The notes below the pieces were generated by a model. The model was not told the DNA's origin and made no database searches. It saw only the letters and a program-made list of their open reading frames with translations. Below, in pieces: positions 7,712 to 14,866 of a DNA stretch of 16,008 nt. This DNA comes from UBA2329 sp964577215. Lineage in GTDB: Bacteria; Bacteroidota; Bacteroidia; Chitinophagales; Saprospiraceae. A program made the position numbers and the translations under genes. Every line of letters begins with the position of its first letter. The first letter of the stretch is position 1. The stretch covers positions 1 to 16,008 of the forward strand of contig CAZNYK010000097.1 of assembly GCA_964577215.1 (NCBI GenBank), in the 5' to 3' direction.

Positions 7712-8500
7712 ATGTATAAAAGACTGCTGCTCAACGACCGGTTCATCCTCGGGATCATTTTGCTGAATGCCGCTGTTATTTTCGCCCAGGGCTTCTCGCC
7801 TGCGGGCCGCTATGCCGCCGCATTGGACTTCCTGGACAATCTCTTTACCCTGATCTTCCTGATGGAGGCGGTGGTCAAGATCAGGGCGTGGGGATCGAAA
7901 ACGTATTTTCACGCTCCATGGAATGTTTTTGACTTCGTCCTGATGATCCTGGCGCTGCCCTCTCTCCTGATATGGATGACCGGTCTTGATGCAACAACCC
8001 TGGAGTTTTTGCTGGTATTCCGCATCCTGCGGGTATTCAAATTTTTTCGCTTCATCCGTTTTGTGCCCAACATCGGGCATATTTTCGACGGCGTGGGGAG
8101 GGCGGCCAAAGCCTCGGTGCTGCTGGTTTTCGTGTTTTTTATTTTCAACTTTATCGTGTCGATGGTCTCCTGTTTCCTGTTCAGGGGAATGGCGCCGGAT
8201 CATTTCGGCAATCCCTTGCAATCATTCTATTCCATCTTCAAGGTTTTCACCGTGGAAGGCTGGTTTGAAATACCCGACACCATAGCGGATGAAGCGCAGC
8301 CCGTTGTCTCATTTTTCATCAGGCTTTTTTTCATAGTCATTTTCTTTTTCGGCGGGGTACTCGGCCTGTCTATCGTCAATTCCATATTTGTGGATTCCAT
8401 GGTAGCCGACAACAATGACGCGCTGGAAGAAAAAGTGCTGGAACTGCAACGAAAGATAGACTTGCTCCTCGAACGCTCTGACGAGATGAACGGGCGGTAG
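7712..8500 (+). CDS. Single-domain voltage-gated cation channel (bacterial NaChBac-like)
   Basis: This 262-aa protein has six membrane segments. S1 is about residues 11-27 and S2 about 40-56 (with acidic Glu52). S3 is about 70-88 (NVFDF, with Asn71 and Asp74). S4 carries five basic residues at exact three-residue spacing (Arg104, Arg107, Lys110, Arg113, Arg116). S5 is about 134-156, a pore loop follows, and S6 is about 199-232 (GLSIVNSIFVDSM). The filter reads TVEGW (180-184), where bacterial sodium channels have LESW. A C-terminal coiled coil (about 236-256, DALEEKVLELQRKIDLLL) matches the tetramerisation helix of the family. Four subunits would form a channel in the inner membrane. The Gly after the filter Glu resembles calcium-channel repeats, so ion selectivity should not be assumed to be Na+. 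It lies 42 bp after the reductase gene and 44 bp before the peptidase gene. Confidence 0.92.
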   Translation: MYKRLLLNDRFILGIILLNAAVIFAQGFSPAGRYAAALDFLDNLFTLIFLMEAVVKIRAWGSKTYFHAPWNVFDFVLMILALPSLLIWMTGLDATTLEFLLVFRILRVFKFFRFIRFVPNIGHIFDGVGRAAKASVLLVFVFFIFNFIVSMVSCFLFRGMAPDHFGNPLQSFYSIFKVFTVEGWFEIPDTIADEAQPVVSFFIRLFFIVIFFFGGVLGLSIVNSIFVDSMVADNNDALEEKVLELQRKIDLLLERSDEMNGR

Positions 8501-8544
8501 GATGCAGATACACCGCTTTTTCACCTGATAAATAAACTCGCGAA

Positions 8545-11500
8545 ATGAAGCCCGGACCGTTTCGACTTTCTCTATACCCGGCAGCCGGCGGTTTGCGAAC
8601 TTTTTTCTTTGCAAACCACCATTCGCCGGGCATCCAGGCCGCATTGCCGGTACTGTTCCTGGCAGCTTGCTGTTTTCCGGCCCTCGCTCAGACTTCCTAC
8701 TTCCAACAGGAAGTGCATTATCGCATCACTGCCGCACTCGACGACCAAGCCCACACCCTGCAATGCCATGTCTCCATGCGCTATTTAAACCATTCGCCGG
8801 ACACGCTGCAGTCCATCTGGTTTCACCTCTGGCCCAACGCGTACAGCAGCCGCCATACGGCTTTCGCCCGGCAGGCCCTGCGTATGAAAAATACCCGTTT
8901 CCACTTCGCACAGGACGAAGAACTCGGCGGCTTGTCCGGCCTGGATTTCCGGGTGGATGATATGCCGGCCTTGCTCTCTCCCGACAAGGACAACCCCGAC
9001 ATAGCCCTGCTTCAACTGCCCAAACCCTTGCTCCCGGGGCAGTCTATCGTCATTGAGACCCCGTTCACCCTCCAAATACCGGCCTCTTTTTCGCGCCTCG
9101 GCCGCGTGGGGCAGTCCTACCAGATCACTCAATGGTACCCCAAACCGGCAGTGTACGACCGCAAAGGCCGGCATCCCATGCCATACCTCGACCTGGGTGA
9201 GTTTTACGCCGACTTCGGCTCCTTCGATGTGCGCATTACCCTGCCCAAAGACTACGTGGTAGCCGCTACGGGCGTATTGGAAGAGGAATCCGCGAACAAC
9301 GCATTAAAAACCTTGCGCTACACAGCCGATCGCGTTCATGACTTTGCCTGGTTTGCCGACAAGCGCTTTATCGTGAAGCATCATGAACTTCAGCTCCCAT
9401 CCGGCCGCAAGGTGGACGCCTATGCTTACTTCACTCCCGGGAACGCAGGCCTGTGGGAGGATGCCGCCCACTACGTGGCGCGCGCCATAGAGTTTTATTC
9501 CGAATGCGTGGGCGAGTACCCCTGGCCGCAAGCTACCGCCGTGGACGGCGCCCTCAGCGCAGGCGGCGGCATGGAATATCCCATGATCACCATCATTGCC
9601 GGCGCTTCGGATGCCCGCTCATTGGACGAGGTCATCACGCACGAAGTGGGGCACAATTGGTTCTACGGCATCCTCGCCTCCAACGAACGCGAGCATGCCT
9701 GGATGGACGAAGGCGTCAACTCCTACTATGAAAGCCGGTACATGCGCAAGTGGTATGGGGAAAATACAGCGCTTCTCCAATTGCCCCGTTTCCTGCGCAA
9801 TGCCTCCGATATGGCCTGGGAAGAAGCCGCTTACCTGCTGCAAGCCCGGCGGCGCATGGATCAGGCGCCGGAAACCGCCAGTAATGAAATGGGCGCGCTC
9901 AACTACTACCTCGGCGCTTACTCCAAACCGGCGGTCGCACTGCGCCTGCTGGAGCAATACATCGGCAAAGCGGAATTCGATAGCGCCATGCAGGCCTACT
10001 ACCGCGACTGGCAATTTCGCCACCCCTACCCCGTAGACTTCCGCACTGTGATGGAAAGCGAGACCGGCCGCAACTTGAGCTGGCTTTTCGACGGCTTGCT
10101 CTTCTCCAATAAACACCTGGATTACAGCATCCGGAAAAGCCGCAGGCAGGGCGATGACCTCATGGTGACAGTGCGCAACAAAGGCCGCATTGCCGCCCCG
10201 CTGCAATTGTCGGGCATGAAGGGAGACTCGGCAGTGTTGAGCCGCTGGTTCGAAGGATTTTCCGACAAAAAAGAACTGCCTTTCCCCGCCGGGAATTACG
10301 ACCGTATTTCCATAGACGCCAAAAGGATAGCCCCGGAAGCGTACCGCGGCAACAACCACCTCCGCACATCCGGCCTGCTGCGCCGGGTGGAGCCGCTGCA
10401 AATCCGCTTGCTCCCGGGATTGGAAAACGACCGCCGCACCACCTTATATGCTTTCCCGGTACTGGCCCGCAACGTCTATGACGGTTTTATGGCCGGAGTG
10501 CTGTTGTACAACAGCACGCTCCCGGAACGCCGATTCGAGTTTGCCGCAGTGCCTTTGTACGCCACGCGCAGCCGGAGTCCGGCCGGTACCGCCATAGCCC
10601 AGGCACATTTTTATCCCGCCGGGAATTTTGCTCACGGCATACATGTGGGAGCGAATGTCCGGATGTTTCACTTCCACCGCAATGAGAATCTACACTACGA
10701 GCAGCAGTACACCCGCGTAGCGCCTTTCATCCGCCTGGAATTGGCCCGGCCGGCTACATCTGCGCTGCATCGCGAACTGCAATGGCGCACCTTGTTCCTG
10801 CGCCAGGAGTTTCCGGCTTTCGGCGTGGACGGCGACTTCCTCGGTTTGTTAAAGGTCGGCTCTACCATCCACGAGTGGAGCTATGCCGCCGAAGACCGCC
10901 GGGTGGTGAATCCGCGCGCGCTGCGCATTGCTGTGGAGCGGCAAAAACGGGAAGAATTTACCCCGGATGTAAACTACTGGAAGGCATCGCTCGAATGGAA
11001 AAGCGCTATTACCTACGATGCCGGCCGCCACATCCGGCTGCGCTTCTTCGGGGGAGCTTTTGTTTTCAATTCCAGGCGCAATTCCGGCGCCATTCAACCG
11101 GAGGCTTTCAATCTCACGGCTCAGGGCTTCAACGACTACCGCTTCGACGATTTCTATTTTGGCCGCCTCGAACGGCAGGGGCTTTGGTCGCAGCAGATCA
11201 GCCTGCGCGAGGGCGGCATGAAAGCCCTTACCGGGCAGGGATTCGCCACGGGGCGCAGCAACAACTTCCTCTTAGCCCTGAACCTGAGCGCCGACCTGCC
11301 GCGCCAATTCATCCTTCCGCTCAAGCCATACTTCGATATAGGCTACTTCGACAACGCAATGCCCAGCGGCCAAAACGACCGCTTCGCCGATCAACTGCTC
11401 TGGAGCGGCGGCCTGGCATTTGAACTGGGCAGCGGCGCCTTCGGCATTTATCTTCCGCTCATCAATTCCAAAAATTTGAGTGACCGCCTGGCCGAGCGGG

Positions 11501-11583
11501 GCAATTATTTCCGCCGCATAGCCTTCACGCTCGACCTGCACCAGCTCAATCCTTATGAGATTGCGAAGGGGCTGGTGTATTAA
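8545..11583 (+). CDS. M1 family zinc metallopeptidase with long beta-rich C-terminal region
   Basis: This is a 1012-aa exported aminopeptidase-like protein. The N-terminal beta domain is followed by GGGMEYP (about 340-346), the zinc site HEVGH (His366, Glu367, His370) with the third ligand Glu389 (MDEGVNSYYE) 19 residues on, and Tyr459 in AYSKPAVAL, the usual transition-state Tyr. The export signal is AALPVLFLAACCFPALAQ, unusually far from the start (about residues 32-49); cleavage after ALA seems likely, although LAAC could be a lipobox. A downstream TTG at 8644 could be the real start, with a standard-length signal peptide. After the catalytic part, residues from about 610 to 1012 show amphipathic strand alternation with many Tyr, Phe, Arg and Gly and end in Tyr, suggesting an outer-membrane barrel or other large beta structure. 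Typical M1 enzymes of this subtype stop near 550-650 residues. Confidence 0.88.
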   Translation: MKPGPFRLSLYPAAGGLRTFFFANHHSPGIQAALPVLFLAACCFPALAQTSYFQQEVHYRITAALDDQAHTLQCHVSMRYLNHSPDTLQSIWFHLWPNAYSSRHTAFARQALRMKNTRFHFAQDEELGGLSGLDFRVDDMPALLSPDKDNPDIALLQLPKPLLPGQSIVIETPFTLQIPASFSRLGRVGQSYQITQWYPKPAVYDRKGRHPMPYLDLGEFYADFGSFDVRITLPKDYVVAATGVLEEESANNALKTLRYTADRVHDFAWFADKRFIVKHHELQLPSGRKVDAYAYFTPGNAGLWEDAAHYVARAIEFYSECVGEYPWPQATAVDGALSAGGGMEYPMITIIAGASDARSLDEVITHEVGHNWFYGILASNEREHAWMDEGVNSYYESRYMRKWYGENTALLQLPRFLRNASDMAWEEAAYLLQARRRMDQAPETASNEMGALNYYLGAYSKPAVALRLLEQYIGKAEFDSAMQAYYRDWQFRHPYPVDFRTVMESETGRNLSWLFDGLLFSNKHLDYSIRKSRRQGDDLMVTVRNKGRIAAPLQLSGMKGDSAVLSRWFEGFSDKKELPFPAGNYDRISIDAKRIAPEAYRGNNHLRTSGLLRRVEPLQIRLLPGLENDRRTTLYAFPVLARNVYDGFMAGVLLYNSTLPERRFEFAAVPLYATRSRSPAGTAIAQAHFYPAGNFAHGIHVGANVRMFHFHRNENLHYEQQYTRVAPFIRLELARPATSALHRELQWRTLFLRQEFPAFGVDGDFLGLLKVGSTIHEWSYAAEDRRVVNPRALRIAVERQKREEFTPDVNYWKASLEWKSAITYDAGRHIRLRFFGGAFVFNSRRNSGAIQPEAFNLTAQGFNDYRFDDFYFGRLERQGLWSQQISLREGGMKALTGQGFATGRSNNFLLALNLSADLPRQFILPLKPYFDIGYFDNAMPSGQNDRFADQLLWSGGLAFELGSGAFGIYLPLINSKNLSDRLAERGNYFRRIAFTLDLHQLNPYEIAKGLVY

Positions 11584-11598
11584 TCCGGCCTTACGATC

Positions 11599-11698
11599 NN
11601 NNNNNNNNNNNNNNNNNNNNNNNNNNNNNNNNNNNNNNNNNNNNNNNNNNNNNNNNNNNNNNNNNNNNNNNNNNNNNNNNNNNNNNNNNNNNNNNNNN
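11599..11698. other. Assembly gap of 100 N
   Basis: Exactly 100 N residues, the usual placeholder for a gap of unknown length. It begins 15 bp after the stop of the M1 peptidase gene and removes the 3' end of trpD. The true distance, and any further trp genes between the two, cannot be read here. Confidence 0.99.
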
Positions 11699-12411
11699 CC
11701 GGAGTTGCGATATACCTTAAACGGCCCTGTAAGGGATATTTCATCGTAACCGTCCAGGGAGTATATCACGGCAAAGCTCCGGCCCGTCTCCTGCATCACG
11801 TATTGATACAGGCGGGAAGTTTCCAGGCCGGAAGTACCCAGGAGGTTGTGGCTCGGCTGCACGGGATTGACCAAAGGCCCCAACAGGTTGAAGATGGTTT
11901 TCATGCCCATCTGTTGCCGGATGGGCGCCACCGCCTTCAGGGCCGGATGAAACAGCGGCGCATGCAAAAAACACAAGCCGGCCTCCTCCAAATGCCTGCT
12001 CAGGACAGCGGTGTCGTTGGTAAAACGGTAGCCCAGGGCCGCCAGCACGTTGGACGACCCCACAGAGGACGACACCCCGTAGCTGCCGTGTTTGGTCACT
12101 TTATAGCCGGCGCCGGCTACCGCTACGGCCGCCAGCGTGGAGATGTTGAAGGTATTTTTGTGGTCTCCGCCGGTGCCCACGATGTCTATGGTTTCGAGGC
12201 CTTCCACATCGAACGGCACGGCCAGTTGGAGCAGCGCATCGCGGAAGCCCTGCAATTCCTGCACGGCCGGCGGCCGCATCTGGAATACGGTGATGAAACT
12301 CGCCACCTGCACGGGATTATACCGTTCGCCGGCAATTTCAGCGAGCACCGCAGCAGCTTCCTCGCGGCTGAGTTGTTCGTGGTCGAACAAACGGGTGAGG
12401 ATGTTTTTCAT
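11699..12411 (-). CDS. trpD: Anthranilate phosphoribosyltransferase, 3' end lost in assembly gap
   Basis: The visible 237 residues are the N-terminal two thirds of TrpD, which transfers phosphoribose from PRPP to anthranilate (second step of tryptophan synthesis). The helical domain (about 1-70, MKNILTRLFDHEQLSREEA) is followed by the PRPP-binding loop DIVGTGGDHKNTFNIST, then KVTKHGSYGVSSSVGSSNVL, and MGMKTIFNLLGPLVNPVQPSHNLLGT of the anthranilate site. All conserved residues I can check are present. The family length is about 330-345, so roughly 100 residues are missing inside the gap. The frame continuing beyond the N run belongs to the opposite-strand peptidase gene and is not trpD. It starts 12 bp after the trpG stop codon, as expected for co-translation in one operon. 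Confidence 0.95.
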
Positions 12412-12423
12412 GGTTGAATGATG

Positions 12424-13008
12424 TTACAGGTGGTCAATATTTTGAAAGAAATTGGCCAGCATTTGCCGGCCGTGCTCGGTCATAATGGACTCCGGGTGGA
12501 ACTGTACCCCGCGCACGTTGTAGCGCTTGTGCCTGAGCGCCATTATGGCGCCGTCATCGTCCACGGCGGTGATCTCCAATTCGGCAGGGAATCCCTCCCG
12601 CTTCACCACCCAGGAATGGTATCGCCCGGCGCGAAACACGGGCGGCAAACCGCGAAAGAGCGGCTCGCCTGCATCCGTCACCCGGATGGGCGTATCCACG
12701 CCGTGGAATACCTGGCTCAGGTTTTCCAGGCTGCCGCCGAATGCTTCCCCGATGGCCTGCTGCCCTAAACACACCCCCAGGATGGGCTTACCGGGGGCGA
12801 AGCGGCGGATCAGTTCCGGCATGATCCCGGCATCGGCGGGAAGGCCCGGCCCCGGCGAGAGTACCACAGCGTCGTAGGCGGCCACGGCGTCTAATTCAAT
12901 GGCATCGTTGCGATGCACCTCCACTTCGTAAGCGGGGCCTAACTCCCGGATGTATTGCACCAGGTTGTAGGTGAAAGAATCGTAGTTGTCGAGAACGAGA
13001 ATTTTCAT
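12424..13008 (-). CDS. trpG: Anthranilate synthase component II (glutamine amidotransferase)
   Basis: This 194-aa class I glutamine amidotransferase supplies ammonia to TrpE. It begins MKILVLDNYDSFTYNLVQY, the standard TrpG/PabA start. It has the oxyanion segment LSPGPGLP, the nucleophile Cys80 in GVCLGQQAIGEAFGG, and the His171/Glu173 pair in QFHPES, followed by LANFFQN. It is a stand-alone subunit, fused neither to TrpE nor to TrpD. PabA-type proteins are almost identical in motif, and the same subunit may serve both p-aminobenzoate and anthranilate synthesis, but its place between trpE and trpD settles the name. It lies 60 bp after trpE (an AT-rich spacer with no evident promoter) and 12 bp before trpD. 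Confidence 0.96.
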   Translation of the reverse strand: MKILVLDNYDSFTYNLVQYIRELGPAYEVEVHRNDAIELDAVAAYDAVVLSPGPGLPADAGIMPELIRRFAPGKPILGVCLGQQAIGEAFGGSLENLSQVFHGVDTPIRVTDAGEPLFRGLPPVFRAGRYHSWVVKREGFPAELEITAVDDDGAIMALRHKRYNVRGVQFHPESIMTEHGRQMLANFFQNIDHL

Positions 13009-13068
13009 TTTTTTCCAGTTTTATATTTGATAGCCGGTGATTTGCGAATTTGAATTTTGCACTGTTTT

Positions 13069-14487
13069 TCAAAGCTTCTCCGCCTCTGTCAGCGCCTTTT
13101 TCAAAGCCCCCAGTTTGTTGTGCACTTCCTGTAGTTCACTTTCTTCCACACTGGCGGCCACTACGCCCGCCCCGGCCTGGTAGAAGAGCGTATTGTCTTT
13201 GCTCAGGAAGGAGCGTATCACGATAGCTTTGTTCATATTCCCGTTGAAGTCTATCAGGCCGAGCGCGCCGCCGTAAATGCCGCGGTTTTGATTTTCGTAC
13301 CGGTCGATGAGTTCAATGGCTTTGTACTTGGGCGCCCCGGAGAGTGTGCCGGCCGGGAAGGTGTCGGCGAATATCTGCACGGGATTGGCGCCGGGCGGCA
13401 GGTCTCCTTCCACTTTGGATACCAGGTGAATGACGTGGCTGTAGAAATGGATGTGCTTGAGGTCGCGCACCCGCACGTTGACGGCGTGGCGCCCCAGGTC
13501 GTTCCGGGCCAGGTCTACCAGCATGATATGTTCGGCGTTTTCTTTGGCATCGGCAGCCAGGTCTATGGCTTTTTGGGCGTCTTCCAGGGGATCGCCGCTG
13601 CGGCGGTAGGTGCCGGCAATGGGATTCACCTTGGCCACGCCGTTCACCACGGCCATCTGCGTTTCGGGAGAAGAGCCGAAAATGCGGTAGCTGCCGAAGT
13701 CGGCATAAAACAGATAGGGCGAGGGATTGACCGAGCGCAATACGCGATACACGTTGAAGTCGTCGCCGCGAAAGCCCCGTGCGAACTGCCGGGAAAAGAC
13801 AATCTGGAACACATCGCCGATGCCGCAATGGCGCTTGCCTGTCGAGACCAGGTCTTTGAATTCCCCGTCCTGCAGATTGCTGCTTTCCTCTCCGTCTATG
13901 CGAAAAGCGTGCGTGGATATTTTTTGGCTCCAGAGCAGGGTTTCCAGGCGTTTCAGTTCGGAAGCCTGTCCGGGCAGCAGGTTTTCGAGGATAAAAAGCT
14001 CGTCTTTGAAATGATTGAAAGCGATGACGAAGCGGTAGAGGTGGTAGCAAAGTTCGGGCACGTCCATACGGCGTTTGGCGGGGTCGAAGCGCAAGGTGTC
14101 GAAGTGCTGTACTCCATCAAAGCCGGTATAGCCGATCAGCCCGTTGAAGCCCGTGTAAGGCGCTTCGTACTCCGGCCGGAAAGCTGAGAGAAACCGGAAC
14201 AACTGCTCCGGCACATCTTCCACGCCTTCCACCGGGCGGCTGAGAGGCCGGCGCCCCGGCATCTCTACATTTATTTGGCCTTTATCCACTTTGAACGTGG
14301 CCATGGCGTCCAGGCCGATAAAGGAATGGCAATCCTCGAGGCTGCCGAAATCGTTGTTTTCCAGCAATACCGGGCAGGAAAAGTGATCGCGGAGTTTGAG
14401 GTAAGCCGCTACCGGGGTATGGGTATCGGCGAGATAGCGGCGCACCGGGGTGCGCAGCGGGAAAACGGGAAAATCGGATGCAGGCAT
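13069..14487 (-). CDS. trpE: Anthranilate synthase component I
   Basis: This 472-aa chorismate-using enzyme makes anthranilate with ammonia from TrpG. The chorismate-binding half is intact: VNPSPYLFYADFGSY (NPSPY at 254-258, part of the tryptophan pocket), GSSPE, NPIAGTYRRSG, ENAEHIMLVDLARNDLG, FPAGTLSGAPKYKAIELI and YQAGAGVVAASVEESE. The regulatory N-terminal motif reads LLENND (41-46) where most TrpE proteins have LLES; the replaced Ser contacts feedback-bound tryptophan in studied enzymes. The start at 14487 follows the attenuator by 22 nt and gives the expected N-terminus. It is the first structural gene of the operon trpE-trpG-trpD, preceded by a Trp-rich leader peptide and terminator hairpin, so transcription attenuation is the likely control. 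TrpE rather than PabB or MenF is supported by the neighbours and the leader. Confidence 0.96.
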   Translation of the reverse strand: MPASDFPVFPLRTPVRRYLADTHTPVAAYLKLRDHFSCPVLLENNDFGSLEDCHSFIGLDAMATFKVDKGQINVEMPGRRPLSRPVEGVEDVPEQLFRFLSAFRPEYEAPYTGFNGLIGYTGFDGVQHFDTLRFDPAKRRMDVPELCYHLYRFVIAFNHFKDELFILENLLPGQASELKRLETLLWSQKISTHAFRIDGEESSNLQDGEFKDLVSTGKRHCGIGDVFQIVFSRQFARGFRGDDFNVYRVLRSVNPSPYLFYADFGSYRIFGSSPETQMAVVNGVAKVNPIAGTYRRSGDPLEDAQKAIDLAADAKENAEHIMLVDLARNDLGRHAVNVRVRDLKHIHFYSHVIHLVSKVEGDLPPGANPVQIFADTFPAGTLSGAPKYKAIELIDRYENQNRGIYGGALGLIDFNGNMNKAIVIRSFLSKDNTLFYQAGAGVVAASVEESELQEVHNKLGALKKALTEAEKL

Positions 14488-14509
14488 AATCGTTTTGTAA
14501 TCGGGTCAT

Positions 14510-14550
14510 AAAAAGACAATCGGCTTGCCGGGCGAACCGACAAGCCGATT
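14510..14550 (-). terminator. trp operon attenuator: intrinsic terminator between leader peptide and trpE
   Basis: On the minus strand AATCGGCTTG (14550-14541) pairs perfectly with CAAGCCGATT (14527-14518), ten base pairs, with a further CGG/CCG possible in the 13-nt loop. A T5 run follows at 14514-14510, 22 nt before the trpE ATG. The 5' arm (segment 3) can instead pair with an upstream segment: GACATGCC (14578-14571) with GGCTTGTC (14546-14539), eight positions with one T-T mismatch, which would break the terminator. That upstream segment overlaps one that pairs with the Trp-codon region: GAACGC (14622-14617) with GCGTTC (14565-14560), and GTGGCA (14610-14605) with TGCCAT (14574-14569). This is the classic 1:2, 2:3, 3:4 attenuator layout. 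Confidence 0.88.
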
Positions 14551-14576
14551 GAAACTGCTGAACGCGTCATGGCATG

Positions 14577-14642
14577 TCACCTCTCCCGGTACTCCGAAAG
14601 AATGTGCCACCACCAAGCGTTCGTATGCAGCCTTGTTGTCAT
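14577..14642 (-). CDS. trpL: trp operon leader peptide with three consecutive Trp codons
   Basis: This 21-residue ORF (MTTRLHTNAWWWHILSEYRE plus a final Arg, then TGA) starts about 15-20 nt downstream of a TACCTTTG promoter element and ends before the attenuator hairpin. Codons 10-12 are TGG TGG TGG (14615-14607), very unlikely by chance in a leader at this place. Low charged tRNA-Trp should stall a ribosome here, mask segment 1 and let segment 2 pair with segment 3, so that trpE is read. With ample Trp the ribosome reaches the stop codon (14579-14577), which lies inside segment 2, and the terminator forms. There is no Shine-Dalgarno sequence, as is usual in Bacteroidota. The peptide itself probably has no function beyond being translated. 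Confidence 0.85.
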   Translation of the reverse strand: MTTRLHTNAWWWHILSEYRER

Positions 14643-14662
14643 CTATTGCGTTTTGTGCGAGG

Positions 14663-14694
14663 CAAAGGTACGGCTATTTGGATGGTAAGTGCAA
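14663..14694 (-). promoter_or_regulatory. Bacteroidota-type promoter of the trp operon
   Basis: On the minus strand TTG (14694-14692) and TACCTTTG (14670-14663, an exact TAnnTTTG) are 21 nt apart, within the range known for the Bacteroidota primary sigma factor. Transcription would begin near 14657, leaving about 15 nt before the leader-peptide ATG. It is the best promoter match I found in the window. Confidence 0.65.
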
Positions 14695-14757
14695 GAGGGC
14701 AAATGAAATTGGCACAAATTTTAACTTGTTTCGTGCAAGAGAGCAAAAGTGCAAAGG
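14689..14757 (-). repeat. Three TTGCAC motifs around and upstream of the trp promoter
   Basis: On the minus strand CTCTTGCAC occurs at 14697-14689 and 14741-14733, and the related CTTTGCAC at 14756-14749. The first overlaps the -33 element of the trp promoter. Repeated sites at a promoter suggest binding of a regulator, but the spacing (16 and 44 bp) is irregular and the tract could also be a decayed repeat. Confidence 0.3.
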
Positions 14758-14782
14758 GTGGGTGTGAGTTGTATTGAGAGAA

Positions 14783-14817
14783 GGAAAAAGGAAAAAGTAA
14801 AAAGGAAAAAGTAAAAA
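14783..14817. repeat. 7-bp tandem repeat, five units of GGAAAAA or GTAAAAA
   Basis: Units GGAAAAA, GGAAAAA, GTAAAAA, GGAAAAA, GTAAAAA run without interruption, and the next two bases are GG. On the minus strand this is a pyrimidine tract (TTTTTCC/TTTTTAC). It lies about 110 bp upstream of the trp promoter, in non-coding DNA. Confidence 0.8.
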
Positions 14818-14866
14818 GGCCTGCCGCGACACCCGACTGCCACCCGCATTGTTGCACGTTCAGGCC
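14813..14866 (-). terminator. Candidate terminator after the small ORF
   Basis: GGCCTG (14866-14861 on the minus strand) and CAGGCC (14823-14818) form a 6-bp stem followed at once by T5 (14817-14813). The loop of 37 nt is long, and the inner GC-rich sequence gives only partial extra pairing. The stem includes the stop codon of the small ORF. It would end transcripts from the membrane-protein side before the trp promoter. Confidence 0.35.

Noticed and set aside
9619..10401. 260-codon open frame opposite the M1 peptidase gene
   Set aside because: It lies wholly within the catalytic region of the peptidase and has no known motifs or start context.
11272..11598. Apparent continuation of the trpD frame beyond the N run
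   Set aside because: It is antisense to the M1 peptidase C-terminus and joined to trpD only by the unknown bases; it has no TrpD C-terminal motifs.
13288..14187. 299-codon open frame opposite trpE
   Set aside because: A shadow of the trpE reading frame; the sense strand has complete conserved anthranilate synthase motifs.
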